A stretch of 64,000 nt of DNA from Chitinophaga silvatica (GCF_003419895.1 NZ_QPMM01000007.1:62001-126000); one strand, 5' to 3'; positions 53,682 to 63,442 are shown, numbered from the stretch's first letter. The notes: generated by a model from the letters alone, not told the origin. Numbers and translations are program-made.

Positions 53682-54479
53682 TTAGAAATTATAAGGGATC
53701 GTCACACGCTCCTTGGTTGGATCATTATCAATGTATGTAGGATTGGCAAGCAGAAAATCCTTCAACTGTTTTACATACATATATAATATTGGGAAAGTAC
53801 TCACTCCGGTGAACGTTGGCATATTATCCCAATAATAGAAGTAGGTTTTTGTATTATCGTAAACATCCGGAGATGGGTCTACACCTTTTTTGTACAGGTT
53901 GATCCAGAGTTTATACTTCTCTTTTGAATATGTGCCAAATACTGTCTGCCAGGTCTTCCACCATTTTGGTTGTTCAAGAATATCCGTAAATGATATTTTT
54001 GCGGATTGATATTCTTTTGCACCTAACTGAAAATCTGTTCCTGAGTGGAGTTTCAACACCAATTGTTTATAAGAAGTAGAAAGAGCCAGTGTTTTGTTTA
54101 CCTTAATGTAAATAGTATCTGAAACCCTGCCAGCCCGTACTACCTGAGTAGTGCTGAATGGTACGTAGTCGATATTCTCTACTGCTGTGGTATTTTCTTT
54201 ATCTATTTCAATATTGAAACTTCTGTCTTTAGCCTGAGTAGTTCCGGTAATACTTACCGGCACTTTAAAGGTATATTGATTTGTATTAGGTAGATCAAAT
54301 GCAAAGGAATAACTGATACTGTCTACTCTCTCTGCCAGTTCCACATTATATTGATTTAGTTTAAAAGGCAATGTGAAGTAAATATAACTGTCTTGCCTGT
54401 TGTACATCAGTTCATCACTTTTTTTGCAGGAGCTGACAGCTATTGCCGCTAAGGCTATTATATATATACGTAGTTTCAT
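53682..54479 (-). CDS. DUF4843 lipoprotein of SusCD locus
   Basis: 265-residue lipoprotein; signal ends AIAVSSC. The DUF4843 core starts at DSYIYFTLPFKLNQYNVELAERVDSISYSFAFDLPN and continues through TFKVPVSITGTTQAKDRSFNIEI, VPFSTTQVVRAGRVSDTIYIKVNKTLALSTSYKQLVLKL. The family has no known activity but is tied to SusC/SusD genes. It starts 8 bases after the SusD stop and precedes the PKD-like gene by 11 bases. A surface assembly role is inferred from context. Confidence 0.88.
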   Translation of the reverse strand: MKLRIYIIALAAIAVSSCKKSDELMYNRQDSYIYFTLPFKLNQYNVELAERVDSISYSFAFDLPNTNQYTFKVPVSITGTTQAKDRSFNIEIDKENTTAVENIDYVPFSTTQVVRAGRVSDTIYIKVNKTLALSTSYKQLVLKLHSGTDFQLGAKEYQSAKISFTDILEQPKWWKTWQTVFGTYSKEKYKLWINLYKKGVDPSPDVYDNTKTYFYYWDNMPTFTGVSTFPILYMYVKQLKDFLLANPTYIDNDPTKERVTIPYNF

Positions 54480-54487
54480 GGTTGGCG

Positions 54488-55975
54488 TTATTTAATGTTT
54501 GGACTGAATTCATATTCTTCGTCAGGAATAGGAAACACGAAGATGGTATTGGAGGCTGTTATCCTGGAATTATTATCAATGATGATATCTTTATACAGGC
54601 GTTTATATAACAGGAATAGTTTTCCTTCTCCCAAAAATTCTTTCCGCTCTTCACTGATTAAAGCATCTAATACTGCATCATCACTACCATAATCCGTAAG
54701 TGTAAGTGGTGTTTTAAGTCCACGGGCTGCACGAACTTCATTTAGCAGATCCAATGCGCGTTGGTTATCTTTCCCAATTTTACTTTCGGCTGCGATATAG
54801 TAGATTTCTGGCAGGCGTAGCAAACATACTTCAGGATAATATCCAACTCCCAAGCCACTAACTTCCTGGGCGGCAATATATTTCAGGAATAGGGGAGTAC
54901 CGGCAGAAGGGAACCAATACTTTAGCCTGTAATCTTCCGCTGTGCCATACACGAAGTTTTTCATCCGGTTATAATCTACCAGCAATACATTATTGGAATT
55001 ATATGTATAATCGGCATATCCCATATATGGCCCGGCAGTCTGATAATGGTTGACGATATACAGGGAGAAGATCATCTCTGATGTATACTTAATATCTCTG
55101 AATGCTTCTATACTTGGCGTAGATATTTCGTTGGCTGCAGTAAATCTGATTGCCTGGTTGACTTTTACTTCATCGATCAGTTCAGTAGCATATTTATAGG
55201 CTGCATCGTTATCACCTTTTAGTTGGGAGTTACGTGCCAGCAAACCCAGTACAGCATAGTAATTCATGCGGGAGCCACGGCGATCGAGTATGCCATCATA
55301 ATTCAGTGCATCGGTATTTCCATTGCCCGAACGGGTGAGTGTTTTAATCGGATCATTGGCCAATAGTGTTTTTGCTGCTTGCAAATCTTCCTCAATAAAA
55401 TTCAATACTTCTCTGGAGGTATTGAATTTCAAAGCTGCATGGTCGAACTGCTTACGATAAGCTATGGCAGGTTTATCGAATCCATCTATTTTCGTAACCG
55501 GACCAAACATTTTTAAGAGCTCCATATGTGCGAAGGCACGTAATCCGAGTGCTTCTCCTTTGATCAGGTTATATTGGGTAATCTTAGCGGCATTGGTGCT
55601 TTCCAGGCTGGCTAAAATAAAATTGGTATTGGCAATTGCAGTATACAATTGTTTCCATACCTCATTGATTTTGGTTTTTACAGCAGCATTTTTATAATTG
55701 AATTTGGATGCCTCATATAAATTATGAGTAGGAGCCGTGATATTCCAGTATTGGGCAAGAGCATCTATCATCCCAAATTCAAGCTCTACTCCATATAAAC
55801 TATTCTGTGAAAGGTTATAGTAAACCCCTGCCAGGGCAGAGCGATATCCTTCGCTGGTCGATAAAAGGTCTGTTGCTCCCAATTGGGCATGTGGATTTAC
55901 ATCCAGCCATTTTTTGCAGGAAGGTAGTGAAAGGGTACCTATTGCGGTAAGTATGAGTATAATCGTTTTTTTCAT
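54488..55975 (-). CDS. SusD/RagB-family lipoprotein
   Basis: 495-residue lipoprotein; signal ends LSLPSC. The SusD opening WLDVNPHAQLGATDLLSTSEGYRSALAGVYYNL and the repeat region IKGEALGLRAFAHMELLKMFGPV are clear. The C-terminal segment LLRLPEIYYIAAESKIGKDNQRALDLLNEVRAARGLKTPLTL and FLGEGKLFLLYKRL, then VFPIPDEEYEFSPNIK, matches the family. It starts 12 bases after the SusC stop in the locus 3 operon. The substrate is unknown; no glycoside hydrolase is present in this unit. Confidence 0.94.
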   Translation of the reverse strand: MKKTIILILTAIGTLSLPSCKKWLDVNPHAQLGATDLLSTSEGYRSALAGVYYNLSQNSLYGVELEFGMIDALAQYWNITAPTHNLYEASKFNYKNAAVKTKINEVWKQLYTAIANTNFILASLESTNAAKITQYNLIKGEALGLRAFAHMELLKMFGPVTKIDGFDKPAIAYRKQFDHAALKFNTSREVLNFIEEDLQAAKTLLANDPIKTLTRSGNGNTDALNYDGILDRRGSRMNYYAVLGLLARNSQLKGDNDAAYKYATELIDEVKVNQAIRFTAANEISTPSIEAFRDIKYTSEMIFSLYIVNHYQTAGPYMGYADYTYNSNNVLLVDYNRMKNFVYGTAEDYRLKYWFPSAGTPLFLKYIAAQEVSGLGVGYYPEVCLLRLPEIYYIAAESKIGKDNQRALDLLNEVRAARGLKTPLTLTDYGSDDAVLDALISEERKEFLGEGKLFLLYKRLYKDIIIDNNSRITASNTIFVFPIPDEEYEFSPNIK

Positions 55976-55987
55976 GACGGAAGGAGA

Positions 55988-58900
55988 TTAGAATGATACA
56001 TTTAAACCAAATACAAAGCTTCTTGCAAAAGGATAAGTAAGTCCTCTTTCAAGTTTAACGGTCGAGAAGCGTAATACATCGTTCATATAAAAACTGCATC
56101 TGGCTCGTTCAAGGCCAATCTTCCTGATTAATGCCCTGCTGAAATCATAGGAAAGCGACAGGTTCGTGAGTGTGAGTGTATTCTCGTTTTGCACAAAGCG
56201 ACTTGAAATATATGGCTGGGTTCTTTCTGCAATATTTTTGTAGAATGACCAGTCATTCACTGCTTTCCAACGTTCTTCAAGCACACGTATATCTGCATTC
56301 TGGGTTGGATTGGCGCCTTCTACCCGGTCTACCAGTGTTTGATTGTAGATCTGCCCGCCGTAACGATACTGGAAGGTCATATTCAGGTTCCATCCTTTGA
56401 AAGCAAGATTGGTGGCAATATTTCCGAATAAGGTAGGTTCGGTATTTCCCGAAGTGATCTTATCGTTTGCATTCCAGGCATAGGTAATCTGTCTGTCTTT
56501 GGTCAGATATACTTCTTTACCTGAAGCTGGGTCTATACCTAATGACTGTACAGCTTTTATAGCGGTCATAGATTCGCCTTCCTCATATACATTTTTAGGG
56601 ATGTAGAGTTGTGCGTTATTATCCTTGTTGGTTTGTTTCAATGCATTAGAAATCTTCAGCAACTTACTTTTATTGCTGGCACCCATGAGTGAAACAGCCC
56701 ATTCTGGTCTGTTATTTGTTTGTTTGAAGATGATGGCATTCAGATTGAATTCATAACCGGTATTCTGAATTTCTCCCAGGTTTTCTTTATAGGAGTTGGT
56801 AGGAAATCCCAGAGAGGGAGCTACAGTGATATCGGTAAGTAAACCATCTGTTTTCCTTATATAATATTCTGCACTCATTCTGATTCTCGAATTCAACCAA
56901 ACCATATCAGTACCTATATTGGTCATATATTGTTTTTGCCATTGCAGGTTTTCATTGCCATATCCAAGTAATGTAGCACTAACTGTATTATAGTAAAGCC
57001 TGTCTGTTAAGAACTGATAAGTAGTTCTGGCCTGATATGCCGAAAATTCCTGGTTACCGGTTACTCCATATGATCCTCTGATCCTTAACTCATTAAGTAC
57101 TTTATTGGTCTTCCAGAAAGATTCCTTATTGATGTTCCACCCTGCACCTACAGAATAGAAAGGTGCAATTCTGTTATTGGCTCCAAAGCGTGAAGAACCA
57201 TCTGTGCGGAAGGAGAAGTCGGCAAAGTAGCGATCATCATACATATAGTTCAGATTTCCCAGCACGCCTACTGAACGGGTTTTTCCTTCGTCGCTGACCG
57301 GTTTGGTATCTTTCTTAAATTGAATGGCAAAGGAAGGATCTGAAAAACGGTCATCAGGGAAACCTGTGATCTGGTAACTGTAGGAGGAGGTTTGCGATTG
57401 AGCCATTTCAGCTGCTATAGCAGAGAGAATTGTATGTTTATCAATTTTCTTTTTATAGGATACCTTAATATTGCCTGTCATGTCTATCGCCTCGCCATTA
57501 CTAAGGGCCAGTTGGCCTCTTTCTCCTACTGCTTTAATTGTTTGGTAGATAGATGAACGGGGCGAATTGAATAACTCTGAATTGATATTGTCTTTCTGGA
57601 TTTTGAAAGATCCTCCAATTCTGAAATCGTTGTTCACAAACCAATCCAGGTTTAACTGATCACTGAATGTTTGTGTTTTAGTCCAGTTCCTGTAAGGCAG
57701 ATATGCATTGTAAAGTGGGTTTACAATATTATCTGAAAGGAATGGTCTGTAACGACCTAAGGTATCAAAAGGTGTTTCATAGGGATTGAGGACAGTGTAT
57801 TGAGAGAAAGCTCCGAATGGTGATTCAGTTGCTTTTACTCCACTATAGGATGCATAGTTGCGGATGGTGATCTTATCTTTTATACGATAGTTAAGGTTGA
57901 AGCCCAGGCCGTAACGATCCCTCCCGGATTGCTTCATTACTCCTTTGGCATTGTTGTAGTTCATGTCAATACCAAATCGAAGCTCATTGGTTCCTCCTTC
58001 CACAAATAATGAATGAGCTGCTGAAAGTGCATTTTGAGTAGGTTGAGAAAGCCAGTCGGTATTTACCCCTCTGGTTATTTCACGGTATCTGTCGTTGTAT
58101 TTGGCATCCAGGGCTCTTTGGTTTTTGATTCGGGTATTGAGATCGGCATCTTTTGCAGTATATAATCCTGCAAATTTTTCGAATTCCAGTTTTTGAGAAG
58201 CATTCATCAGGTGGTAGTCGCTCAGGTCGGCGATGGCCATCGTTGGCTTCAGGTCGTAAGTTACTCTTAGCTTGCCGGCTGCCGGTGCGCGTGTTTCCAG
58301 TACAACAACTCCGTTGGCAGCTCTGGAACCATACAGGATGGTAGCAGATGCATCTTTCAACAGGGTAATACTTTCGATACGGTTTACATCGAGGTCGAAT
58401 ACTTTTTGAATCGACATCTCAAATCCGTCTACTATAAATACCGGGGCAATTGATTCGTTCAGGAAACTACCGCGGCCACGGATAGTCATTTCAGGGATTC
58501 GGTTTGGATCAGAACCGAAGTTATTATCCTGCTGTACTTTAAAGCCTGCGTCTATATTTTGAATGATAGCAAAAATATTGGCGCTGGAATATTTCTGTAT
58601 TTCGGCCCGGGTAATAGTACGGGAGGCACCTGAGAAGCTCTTTTTATCGCGGTCGAAATACCCGGTTACTACTACATCTTTAATAGCTTCTTCGGTATTT
58701 TCCAGTACTACATTGGCGGGAACTCCCGATCTTATAGCAATTTCTTTTGGTTTAAACCCGATAAAACTGAAGATAAGGATATCACCTTCGTCTACATTCA
58801 GTTTAAACGTACCATCGTTGTTGGAGATGGTACCGGTTTGTTTGCCCTTGATCTTAATGTTCACTCCGGGAAGTGGATTTCCTTTTACATCCCTGACGGT

Positions 58901-59299
58901 TCCTGAAATCACTTTAAATAAAGGAGCAGCTTCCTCTGTCTTTTTTTCTTTCACAATTACCGTATTATCGGCAATGGTGTAATCGAGTTGTTGATTAGCG
59001 AAGCAAAGTTTCAGTACTTCTGTAATATTGGCTTGTTTTACATCGATGGTCACCGGGTTGGCATTTTCGATTAATCGGGCATTTCCGAAGAAATCGATAC
59101 CGGTTTGTTCCCTGATTTTTTTAATGACCTTTTCGAAAGGTGTGTTTTTCTCTTTAAGCGTAATCATTTGCCCATAGGTGGAGGCATGCACCTGTATTAG
59201 CAAAGAGAGTGTAAAAAGCGTTGTGAGTTTCATAATACGCAAAATTTGGAGAATGGTACTACTGGCGTATCCCTGTCTAAATACTTGGTAAAATTTCAT
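55988..59299 (-). CDS. SusC/RagA TonB-dependent receptor with STN domain
   Basis: About 1103 residues from the chosen ATG at 59299 (MKFYQVFRQG), which precedes the MKLTTLFTLSLLIQ signal. The open frame runs to 59416 but would include the hairpin at 59364-59389, so that start is rejected. Domains: STN (about residues 45-110 from the start; NTPFEKVIKKIREQTGIDFFG), carboxypeptidase-like regulatory domain (ISGTVRDVKGNPLPGVNIKIKG), plug (IRGRGSFLNESIAPVFIVDGFEM, ATILYGSRAANGVVVLETR), barrel ending FVFGLNVSF. The STN domain fits control by the FecR/sigma pair upstream. SusD follows after 12 bases. Confidence 0.94.
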   Translation of the reverse strand: MKFYQVFRQGYASSTILQILRIMKLTTLFTLSLLIQVHASTYGQMITLKEKNTPFEKVIKKIREQTGIDFFGNARLIENANPVTIDVKQANITEVLKLCFANQQLDYTIADNTVIVKEKKTEEAAPLFKVISGTVRDVKGNPLPGVNIKIKGKQTGTISNNDGTFKLNVDEGDILIFSFIGFKPKEIAIRSGVPANVVLENTEEAIKDVVVTGYFDRDKKSFSGASRTITRAEIQKYSSANIFAIIQNIDAGFKVQQDNNFGSDPNRIPEMTIRGRGSFLNESIAPVFIVDGFEMSIQKVFDLDVNRIESITLLKDASATILYGSRAANGVVVLETRAPAAGKLRVTYDLKPTMAIADLSDYHLMNASQKLEFEKFAGLYTAKDADLNTRIKNQRALDAKYNDRYREITRGVNTDWLSQPTQNALSAAHSLFVEGGTNELRFGIDMNYNNAKGVMKQSGRDRYGLGFNLNYRIKDKITIRNYASYSGVKATESPFGAFSQYTVLNPYETPFDTLGRYRPFLSDNIVNPLYNAYLPYRNWTKTQTFSDQLNLDWFVNNDFRIGGSFKIQKDNINSELFNSPRSSIYQTIKAVGERGQLALSNGEAIDMTGNIKVSYKKKIDKHTILSAIAAEMAQSQTSSYSYQITGFPDDRFSDPSFAIQFKKDTKPVSDEGKTRSVGVLGNLNYMYDDRYFADFSFRTDGSSRFGANNRIAPFYSVGAGWNINKESFWKTNKVLNELRIRGSYGVTGNQEFSAYQARTTYQFLTDRLYYNTVSATLLGYGNENLQWQKQYMTNIGTDMVWLNSRIRMSAEYYIRKTDGLLTDITVAPSLGFPTNSYKENLGEIQNTGYEFNLNAIIFKQTNNRPEWAVSLMGASNKSKLLKISNALKQTNKDNNAQLYIPKNVYEEGESMTAIKAVQSLGIDPASGKEVYLTKDRQITYAWNANDKITSGNTEPTLFGNIATNLAFKGWNLNMTFQYRYGGQIYNQTLVDRVEGANPTQNADIRVLEERWKAVNDWSFYKNIAERTQPYISSRFVQNENTLTLTNLSLSYDFSRALIRKIGLERARCSFYMNDVLRFSTVKLERGLTYPFARSFVFGLNVSF

Positions 59300-59363
59300 A
59301 CATTTGGTTGATTGTGATTGAATGTTGTAAGACACATTATTTAATTGGCAATCCATTATTATT

Positions 59364-59389
59364 CGGTTCCCGATGGCCGTCGGGAACCG
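59364..59389 (-). promoter_or_regulatory. Hairpin between fecR and susC, locus 3
   Basis: CGGTTCCCGA (59364-59373) and TCGGGAACCG (59380-59389) pair over 10 bp around TGGCCG. In the coding direction a run of A lies before it and it ends 64 bases before the SusC ATG. Read in the other direction it is followed by T7, like an antisense terminator. The same design occurs at 63443-63469. Confidence 0.6.
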
Positions 59390-59420
59390 TTTTTTTGGTT
59401 GGTGATTGAATGACAATTTT

Positions 59421-60605
59421 TTATTTAGATATTATTATTTTCCTTCCATCGATTTTACAATGAATATCTCCCGGAGCTTCCAGAATGCCAACCAGGGTAG
59501 ACAGATTTTTTGAACGTGAGAGTGCGCCGGTAAACTGGAGTGCTGGCAGGTTGCCCTGATATACTATCTCCACATTATACCATCTGGATACTTTGCGCAT
59601 AATACTCTCAAGACTCTCATTATTGAAAACAAAGAGTCCATTTTTCCAGGCTGTTACATCAGTTACATCCACATTTTTAACAGTAATTTTTTGGTTGATT
59701 AAAATGGCTTGTTCATTTGGTTTTAATATTACGTTGTTCTCTGTTCCATATTGTATGGCAACGCTGCCTTCCAGCAAAGTTGTACTGGTTTTGGCTTCAT
59801 CGGCATAACTATTAATATTGAAGTTGGTGCCCAGTACTTTCAGTGTTTGTTCTCTGGTTTCTACAATAAAGGGATGTGCAGCATCCTTTGTTATTTCAAA
59901 ATAGGCTTCTCCATCCAGTTTTACTTTCCTTAAACCATTTTCCAGTAGTTGCGATGAATAAGTAAGCTTTGAGGCCGCATTGAGCCAAACTTTAGAATGA
60001 TCCGGAAGAATAACGGCATAGGTTTCACCCCGGCTGGTTGATAATGTATTTAATGTATGCTCATTGGTATTTGAATTCTGAAGATCATATTCCAATTGTC
60101 CATCTGCGGTTTTACGTACTACAATACCTGCTTCCTTGGCGATTTCTCCGTTTTGTGTGTCTCCCAACCTGATTGTTTTTCCGTTGGCAAGTGTAAGAGT
60201 GGCTCCCATATTACCGGGGGCAATATCCTGTTTTGCAGGCTGTTCTGACTTTGCCTGAGGAGGGGTTGGATGAATAAGGTAAATCCGGCAAACGATGAGA
60301 ATAAGCGCTATGGCTGCCACAGCGGCGGCGATACGAATATATTTGACAGATAATTTTTTAGGTGCAGGATTTGCTGCTGCCTGAAAGATATTCTCAAGCA
60401 TTCTTTTATCTGCCCCTGGCAGATAAAAATCCCCGGTTGATTCATTATTGGGATGTTGATGATAGAAATCCTGCATCAGTTCCTGCAGGAGATCGTCGTG
60501 CTTCCCTTGGTCGACCAGCTGGTAGAATTCTGCTAATTCCTCATCAGTGGCTTGTTTGTTGGTGAATTGATCAAATAAATATTTAAACCTATCCTGCATA
60601 AGCAT
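59421..60605 (-). CDS. FecR-type anti-sigma factor
   Basis: 394-residue inner-membrane protein. The cytoplasmic part opens with MQDRFKYLFDQFTNKQATDEELAEFYQLV, followed by a membrane helix near residues 90-110 (IAAAVAAIALILIVCRIYL). The periplasmic FecR domain has TSRGETYAVILPDHSKVWLNAASKLTYSSQL, VKLDGEAYFEITKDAAHPFIV and LKVLGTNFNINSYADEAKTSTTLLEGSVAI. The C-terminal DUF4974-like domain (NNESLESIMRKVSRWYNVEIVYQGN) closes it. It lies 80 bases downstream of the sigma gene and upstream of SusC, all one direction, the usual regulated-transport order. Confidence 0.94.
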   Translation of the reverse strand: MLMQDRFKYLFDQFTNKQATDEELAEFYQLVDQGKHDDLLQELMQDFYHQHPNNESTGDFYLPGADKRMLENIFQAAANPAPKKLSVKYIRIAAAVAAIALILIVCRIYLIHPTPPQAKSEQPAKQDIAPGNMGATLTLANGKTIRLGDTQNGEIAKEAGIVVRKTADGQLEYDLQNSNTNEHTLNTLSTSRGETYAVILPDHSKVWLNAASKLTYSSQLLENGLRKVKLDGEAYFEITKDAAHPFIVETREQTLKVLGTNFNINSYADEAKTSTTLLEGSVAIQYGTENNVILKPNEQAILINQKITVKNVDVTDVTAWKNGLFVFNNESLESIMRKVSRWYNVEIVYQGNLPALQFTGALSRSKNLSTLVGILEAPGDIHCKIDGRKIIISK

Positions 60606-60685
60606 GGTTACAATTAAAGGACGTTTATAGTAATGAGGGGAAAAAGACGAAAAAGGTAGTAATGCGGAAGAAAAAAAATAAAAAT

Positions 60686-61312
60686 TTATTTCAGAATAAG
60701 CGGGGTCGTTAAAATCAGAACAATACCTGAGCTTATTTTCCGGGCAGCTACATCTTTACGAATAAATTGAACGGCGAGTTGAATATGCTTTTTGACAGTT
60801 ACGACAGAAAGATTAAGCTGATGGGCTATTTCTTCATATTTAAGCCGGTCGTAACGGCTCATCATATATACTTTTTGTTGTTGGGCAGGTAGTTTGGCTA
60901 CGGCTTCGGCGATTAAGGCTCTGTATTCATCTGTAGGTTTATCCCATTGGCTCGGATCATTTTCTTCGGTCAGATGTTTCTCGAGATCAACGCGTAAGAC
61001 TTTTTCTGCGGCAATTTTCTTCAAGGCGGCAAAAGTATCGTGTTTGCAGATGGTAAAGAGGTATGCTCCGAAATTATCGATCTGGGCAAGGGTTTCGCGG
61101 CGTAGCCAGATTTTAACAAATGCATCCTGCACAATTTCTTCAGCTAACTCCTGTGAGTCAGTCATCTTACCTACAAATCTGCCAAGTTCCTGGTAGTACC
61201 AATAAAATAGAGTGGCAAAGGCACGTTCGTTTCCGGCAGCCGCATCAAGCAGTATGGTTGATTCATTAATATGAGGAGGCAAGGCCATCGCAAAAGTTCT
61301 CTTCGTATTCAA
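60686..61312 (-). CDS. ECF RNA polymerase sigma factor
   Basis: 208-residue ECF sigma factor. Region 2 covers AAGNERAFATLFYWYYQELGRFVGKMTDSQELAEEIVQDAFVKIWLRR, region 4 the C-terminal helix-turn-helix LPAQQQKVYMMSRYDRLKYEEIAHQLNLSVVTVKKHIQLAVQFIRK. The frame opens at 61312; an in-frame ATG at 61288 (MALPPHIN) is an equally good start. It should be released by the FecR next to it when the SusC receptor signals. The gap of 187 bases to the divergent sigma gene of locus 4 holds the promoters of both. Confidence 0.94.
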   Translation of the reverse strand: MNTKRTFAMALPPHINESTILLDAAAGNERAFATLFYWYYQELGRFVGKMTDSQELAEEIVQDAFVKIWLRRETLAQIDNFGAYLFTICKHDTFAALKKIAAEKVLRVDLEKHLTEENDPSQWDKPTDEYRALIAEAVAKLPAQQQKVYMMSRYDRLKYEEIAHQLNLSVVTVKKHIQLAVQFIRKDVAARKISSGIVLILTTPLILK

Positions 61313-61499
61313 AAATTCATAAACGGTGGTAAATGTAATAAAATATTTGAGAAAGCGCCAGCAGGGTATTTTTAGTAGGAATTCTGAGCATCTGATATTA
61401 TATGTAATAAATTAATATTTTAATTATTTGACCAATGGTCTTGCACCTTTGAAATTTTTTGCCATAGTTTGTGGTACCAATTGAATCTAAACAAACGCA
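61313..61499. other. Divergent gap between two sigma genes
   Basis: 187 AT-rich bases without a gene between the sigma genes of loci 3 and 4. GACCA-A-TGGTC (61430-61440) is an 11-base palindrome near the middle. On the plus strand TAGTTTG (61465-61471), with TTG at 61441-61443, is a weak -7/-33 match for locus 4. Confidence 0.35.
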
Positions 61500-62102
61500 T
61501 TGTCGACAATCGAAGCATACGGAGAATTTGAGCTGATTAATTCCTTTCAGCTGGGGGAGCGTAAAGCATTGCACCAGGTATATGCGCTATACCAGCGAAC
61601 ACTTTGTTTTTTTACAGAACAGCTGGTAGAAGATACTATGGCAGCGGAGGACATTGTTTCTGAATGTTTTATAAATGCTTTTGAGAAAAAAGAGGATTTC
61701 CCTTCGCTAGGCCAGCTCAAATCATATTTATTTACTGCAGCTAAAAATAAGGCACTCAATTATCTCAAAGCCCAGAAGCGGCATGACGATATTCATCATT
61801 CTATCGAAAGAGTAGCCGATAAGTTTTCCGAGAATGTAGAAAATGCCTACATCAAAACGGAGGTTATGCAAATGATCCTCCGGGAAATAGAAAAACTTCC
61901 TCCCCAATGCCGGCAGGTAGTGCGACTATCCATCATTGATGGTAAAAGCGCTCCCGAAATCGCCGAAGAATTGAAAATGGCTTATCAGACTGTCCTAAAT
62001 CAAAAAGCAAAAGGCGTCTCTTTATTACGTATAGCCATCCTTAAAAATGAGTTACTTTCCTTACCTGTATTGATTTCCGCCCTTACAATATTGAACCGGT
62101 AA
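61500..62102 (+). CDS. ECF RNA polymerase sigma factor, TTG start
   Basis: 200-residue ECF sigma factor. Region 2: FQLGERKALHQVYALYQRTLCFFTEQLVEDTMAAEDIVSECFINAFEKKEDF; region 4: IEKLPPQCRQVVRLSIIDGKSAPEIAEELKMAYQTVLNQKAKGVSLLRIAIL. The frame begins with TTG at 61500 because a stop lies just upstream in frame, and the next ATG would remove much of region 2. It is followed by a FecR gene after 53 bases and by an STN-type SusC. It diverges from the sigma gene of locus 3. Its tail (LISALTILNR) is short and hydrophobic. Confidence 0.92.
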   Translation: MSTIEAYGEFELINSFQLGERKALHQVYALYQRTLCFFTEQLVEDTMAAEDIVSECFINAFEKKEDFPSLGQLKSYLFTAAKNKALNYLKAQKRHDDIHHSIERVADKFSENVENAYIKTEVMQMILREIEKLPPQCRQVVRLSIIDGKSAPEIAEELKMAYQTVLNQKAKGVSLLRIAILKNELLSLPVLISALTILNR

Positions 62103-62164
62103 AAAAAAATTAGGACTGACCGGTATAAAAGAAAGAGTTAGTTGTTTTAGTAGGAGTGGATAGT

Positions 62165-63355
62165 ATGACTGAATACAATAATTACATTGCCAAACTTATA
62201 GGCAAATATTTAGAAGACAGCCTGAGTGCTGAAGAACATATAGAATTAACGGAATGGATTAACGCTTCCGACAACAACCGTCATCTCTTTACAGAAATGA
62301 CTGATAAACAGCAGTTGACTACTCATCTGCAACGAATCTATGCTTACGATTCCGACAGAATTGCTCAGAAAATAAGTGCAAAGATCCCTGCATTCGGAGA
62401 TCCTAAAATAGTAGAATTACAACCAGTATCCTTCCTGAAAAAATGGGGATGGGCCGCTGCTGTTGCTGTATTGGTTCTTGGAGGTACTTATTATTACCGT
62501 GTTCATACAAAGGAACAACCCACTAACCTGGCAACAAATCAATCACCTATAATGCCTGGTCAGCAAGGCGCTATACTCACCTTGGCAGATGGTCGTCAGG
62601 TAGTATTGGATACATTATCCGGGGGGCTGATTGCCAGTCAAAATGGCGCCTCCATAGTCCTGGCAGACGGGAAACTGGTATATGATCCTACTTCAGCCGG
62701 CAACGCAGAGGTACAATATAATATAATGACTACCCCTAAGGGACGGCAGTTTGAACTTACTTTGCCGGATGGCACAAAGGTTTGGCTCAATGCTGCAAGT
62801 ACCATCCGCTATCCTACTGCCTTTACGGGTAAGGAAAGAAAAGTAACGGTCTCGGGAGAAGTCTATTTTGAAGTAATCAGGGATGCAGACAAACCATTTT
62901 TTGTTAGTATAGATAATAAAGCAGCTATAGAAGTACTGGGAACTTCATTTAACGTAAATGCATATGAGAATGAGCATTCTATACAAACTACCCTGGTAAA
63001 TGGTAGTGTAAGAGTAGGGGTGCCAATAGCCAATCAGAGTAAAATATTAAATCCTGGCCAACAGGCAACGATTGTCAACAAACAGATAACAGTAGCAGAA
63101 ATTAAAGATTTAGATAAGATCCTCGCATGGAAATATGGCCTGTTTAATTTTGATGGTGCCAACCTGGAGGAGGTTATGCGACAATTAGAGCGATGGTATA
63201 ATATAGAAGTAGTATACGAAAATGGTATACCTAATACCCGATTTATCGGGGAAATGAGTAGACAGATTCCTTTGACAGATCTGTTGGACATATTAAAGAA
63301 AACAGAAGTTGACTTTCGTGTAGAAGGTCGGAAATTAATTGTGTTAAACAAATAA
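62165..63355 (+). CDS. FecR-type anti-sigma factor
   Basis: 396 residues from the ATG at 62165; a GTG at 62156 is the alternative. The cytoplasmic part (MTEYNNYIAKLIGKYLEDSLSAEEHIELTEWINASDNNRHLFTEM) precedes a membrane helix near residues 100-115 (WGWAAAVAVLVLGGTYYYR). The periplasmic FecR domain holds TTPKGRQFELTLPDGTKVWLNAASTIRYPTAF, VTVSGEVYFEVIRDADKPFFV and IEVLGTSFNVNAYENEHSIQTTLVNGSVRV. It ends with the DUF4974-like stretch ANLEEVMRQLERWYNIEVVYENG. It follows the sigma gene and precedes SusC across a hairpin. Confidence 0.94.
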   Translation: MTEYNNYIAKLIGKYLEDSLSAEEHIELTEWINASDNNRHLFTEMTDKQQLTTHLQRIYAYDSDRIAQKISAKIPAFGDPKIVELQPVSFLKKWGWAAAVAVLVLGGTYYYRVHTKEQPTNLATNQSPIMPGQQGAILTLADGRQVVLDTLSGGLIASQNGASIVLADGKLVYDPTSAGNAEVQYNIMTTPKGRQFELTLPDGTKVWLNAASTIRYPTAFTGKERKVTVSGEVYFEVIRDADKPFFVSIDNKAAIEVLGTSFNVNAYENEHSIQTTLVNGSVRVGVPIANQSKILNPGQQATIVNKQITVAEIKDLDKILAWKYGLFNFDGANLEEVMRQLERWYNIEVVYENGIPNTRFIGEMSRQIPLTDLLDILKKTEVDFRVEGRKLIVLNK

Positions 63356-63442
63356 AATCAGGTTTTAAGGATAAAATATTAAAGGCTGGAATAATCCGGC
63401 CCGGCTATATATATCGTAAAAAAAGACCAACCACTAAAAAAA

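Noticed and set aside
59300..59416. Longer start for the locus 3 SusC, giving 1142 residues
   Set aside because: The extra 39 codons would encode the hairpin at 59364-59389 as protein and add no signal or domain. The ATG at 59299 gives a lead plus signal like the SusC at 63543.
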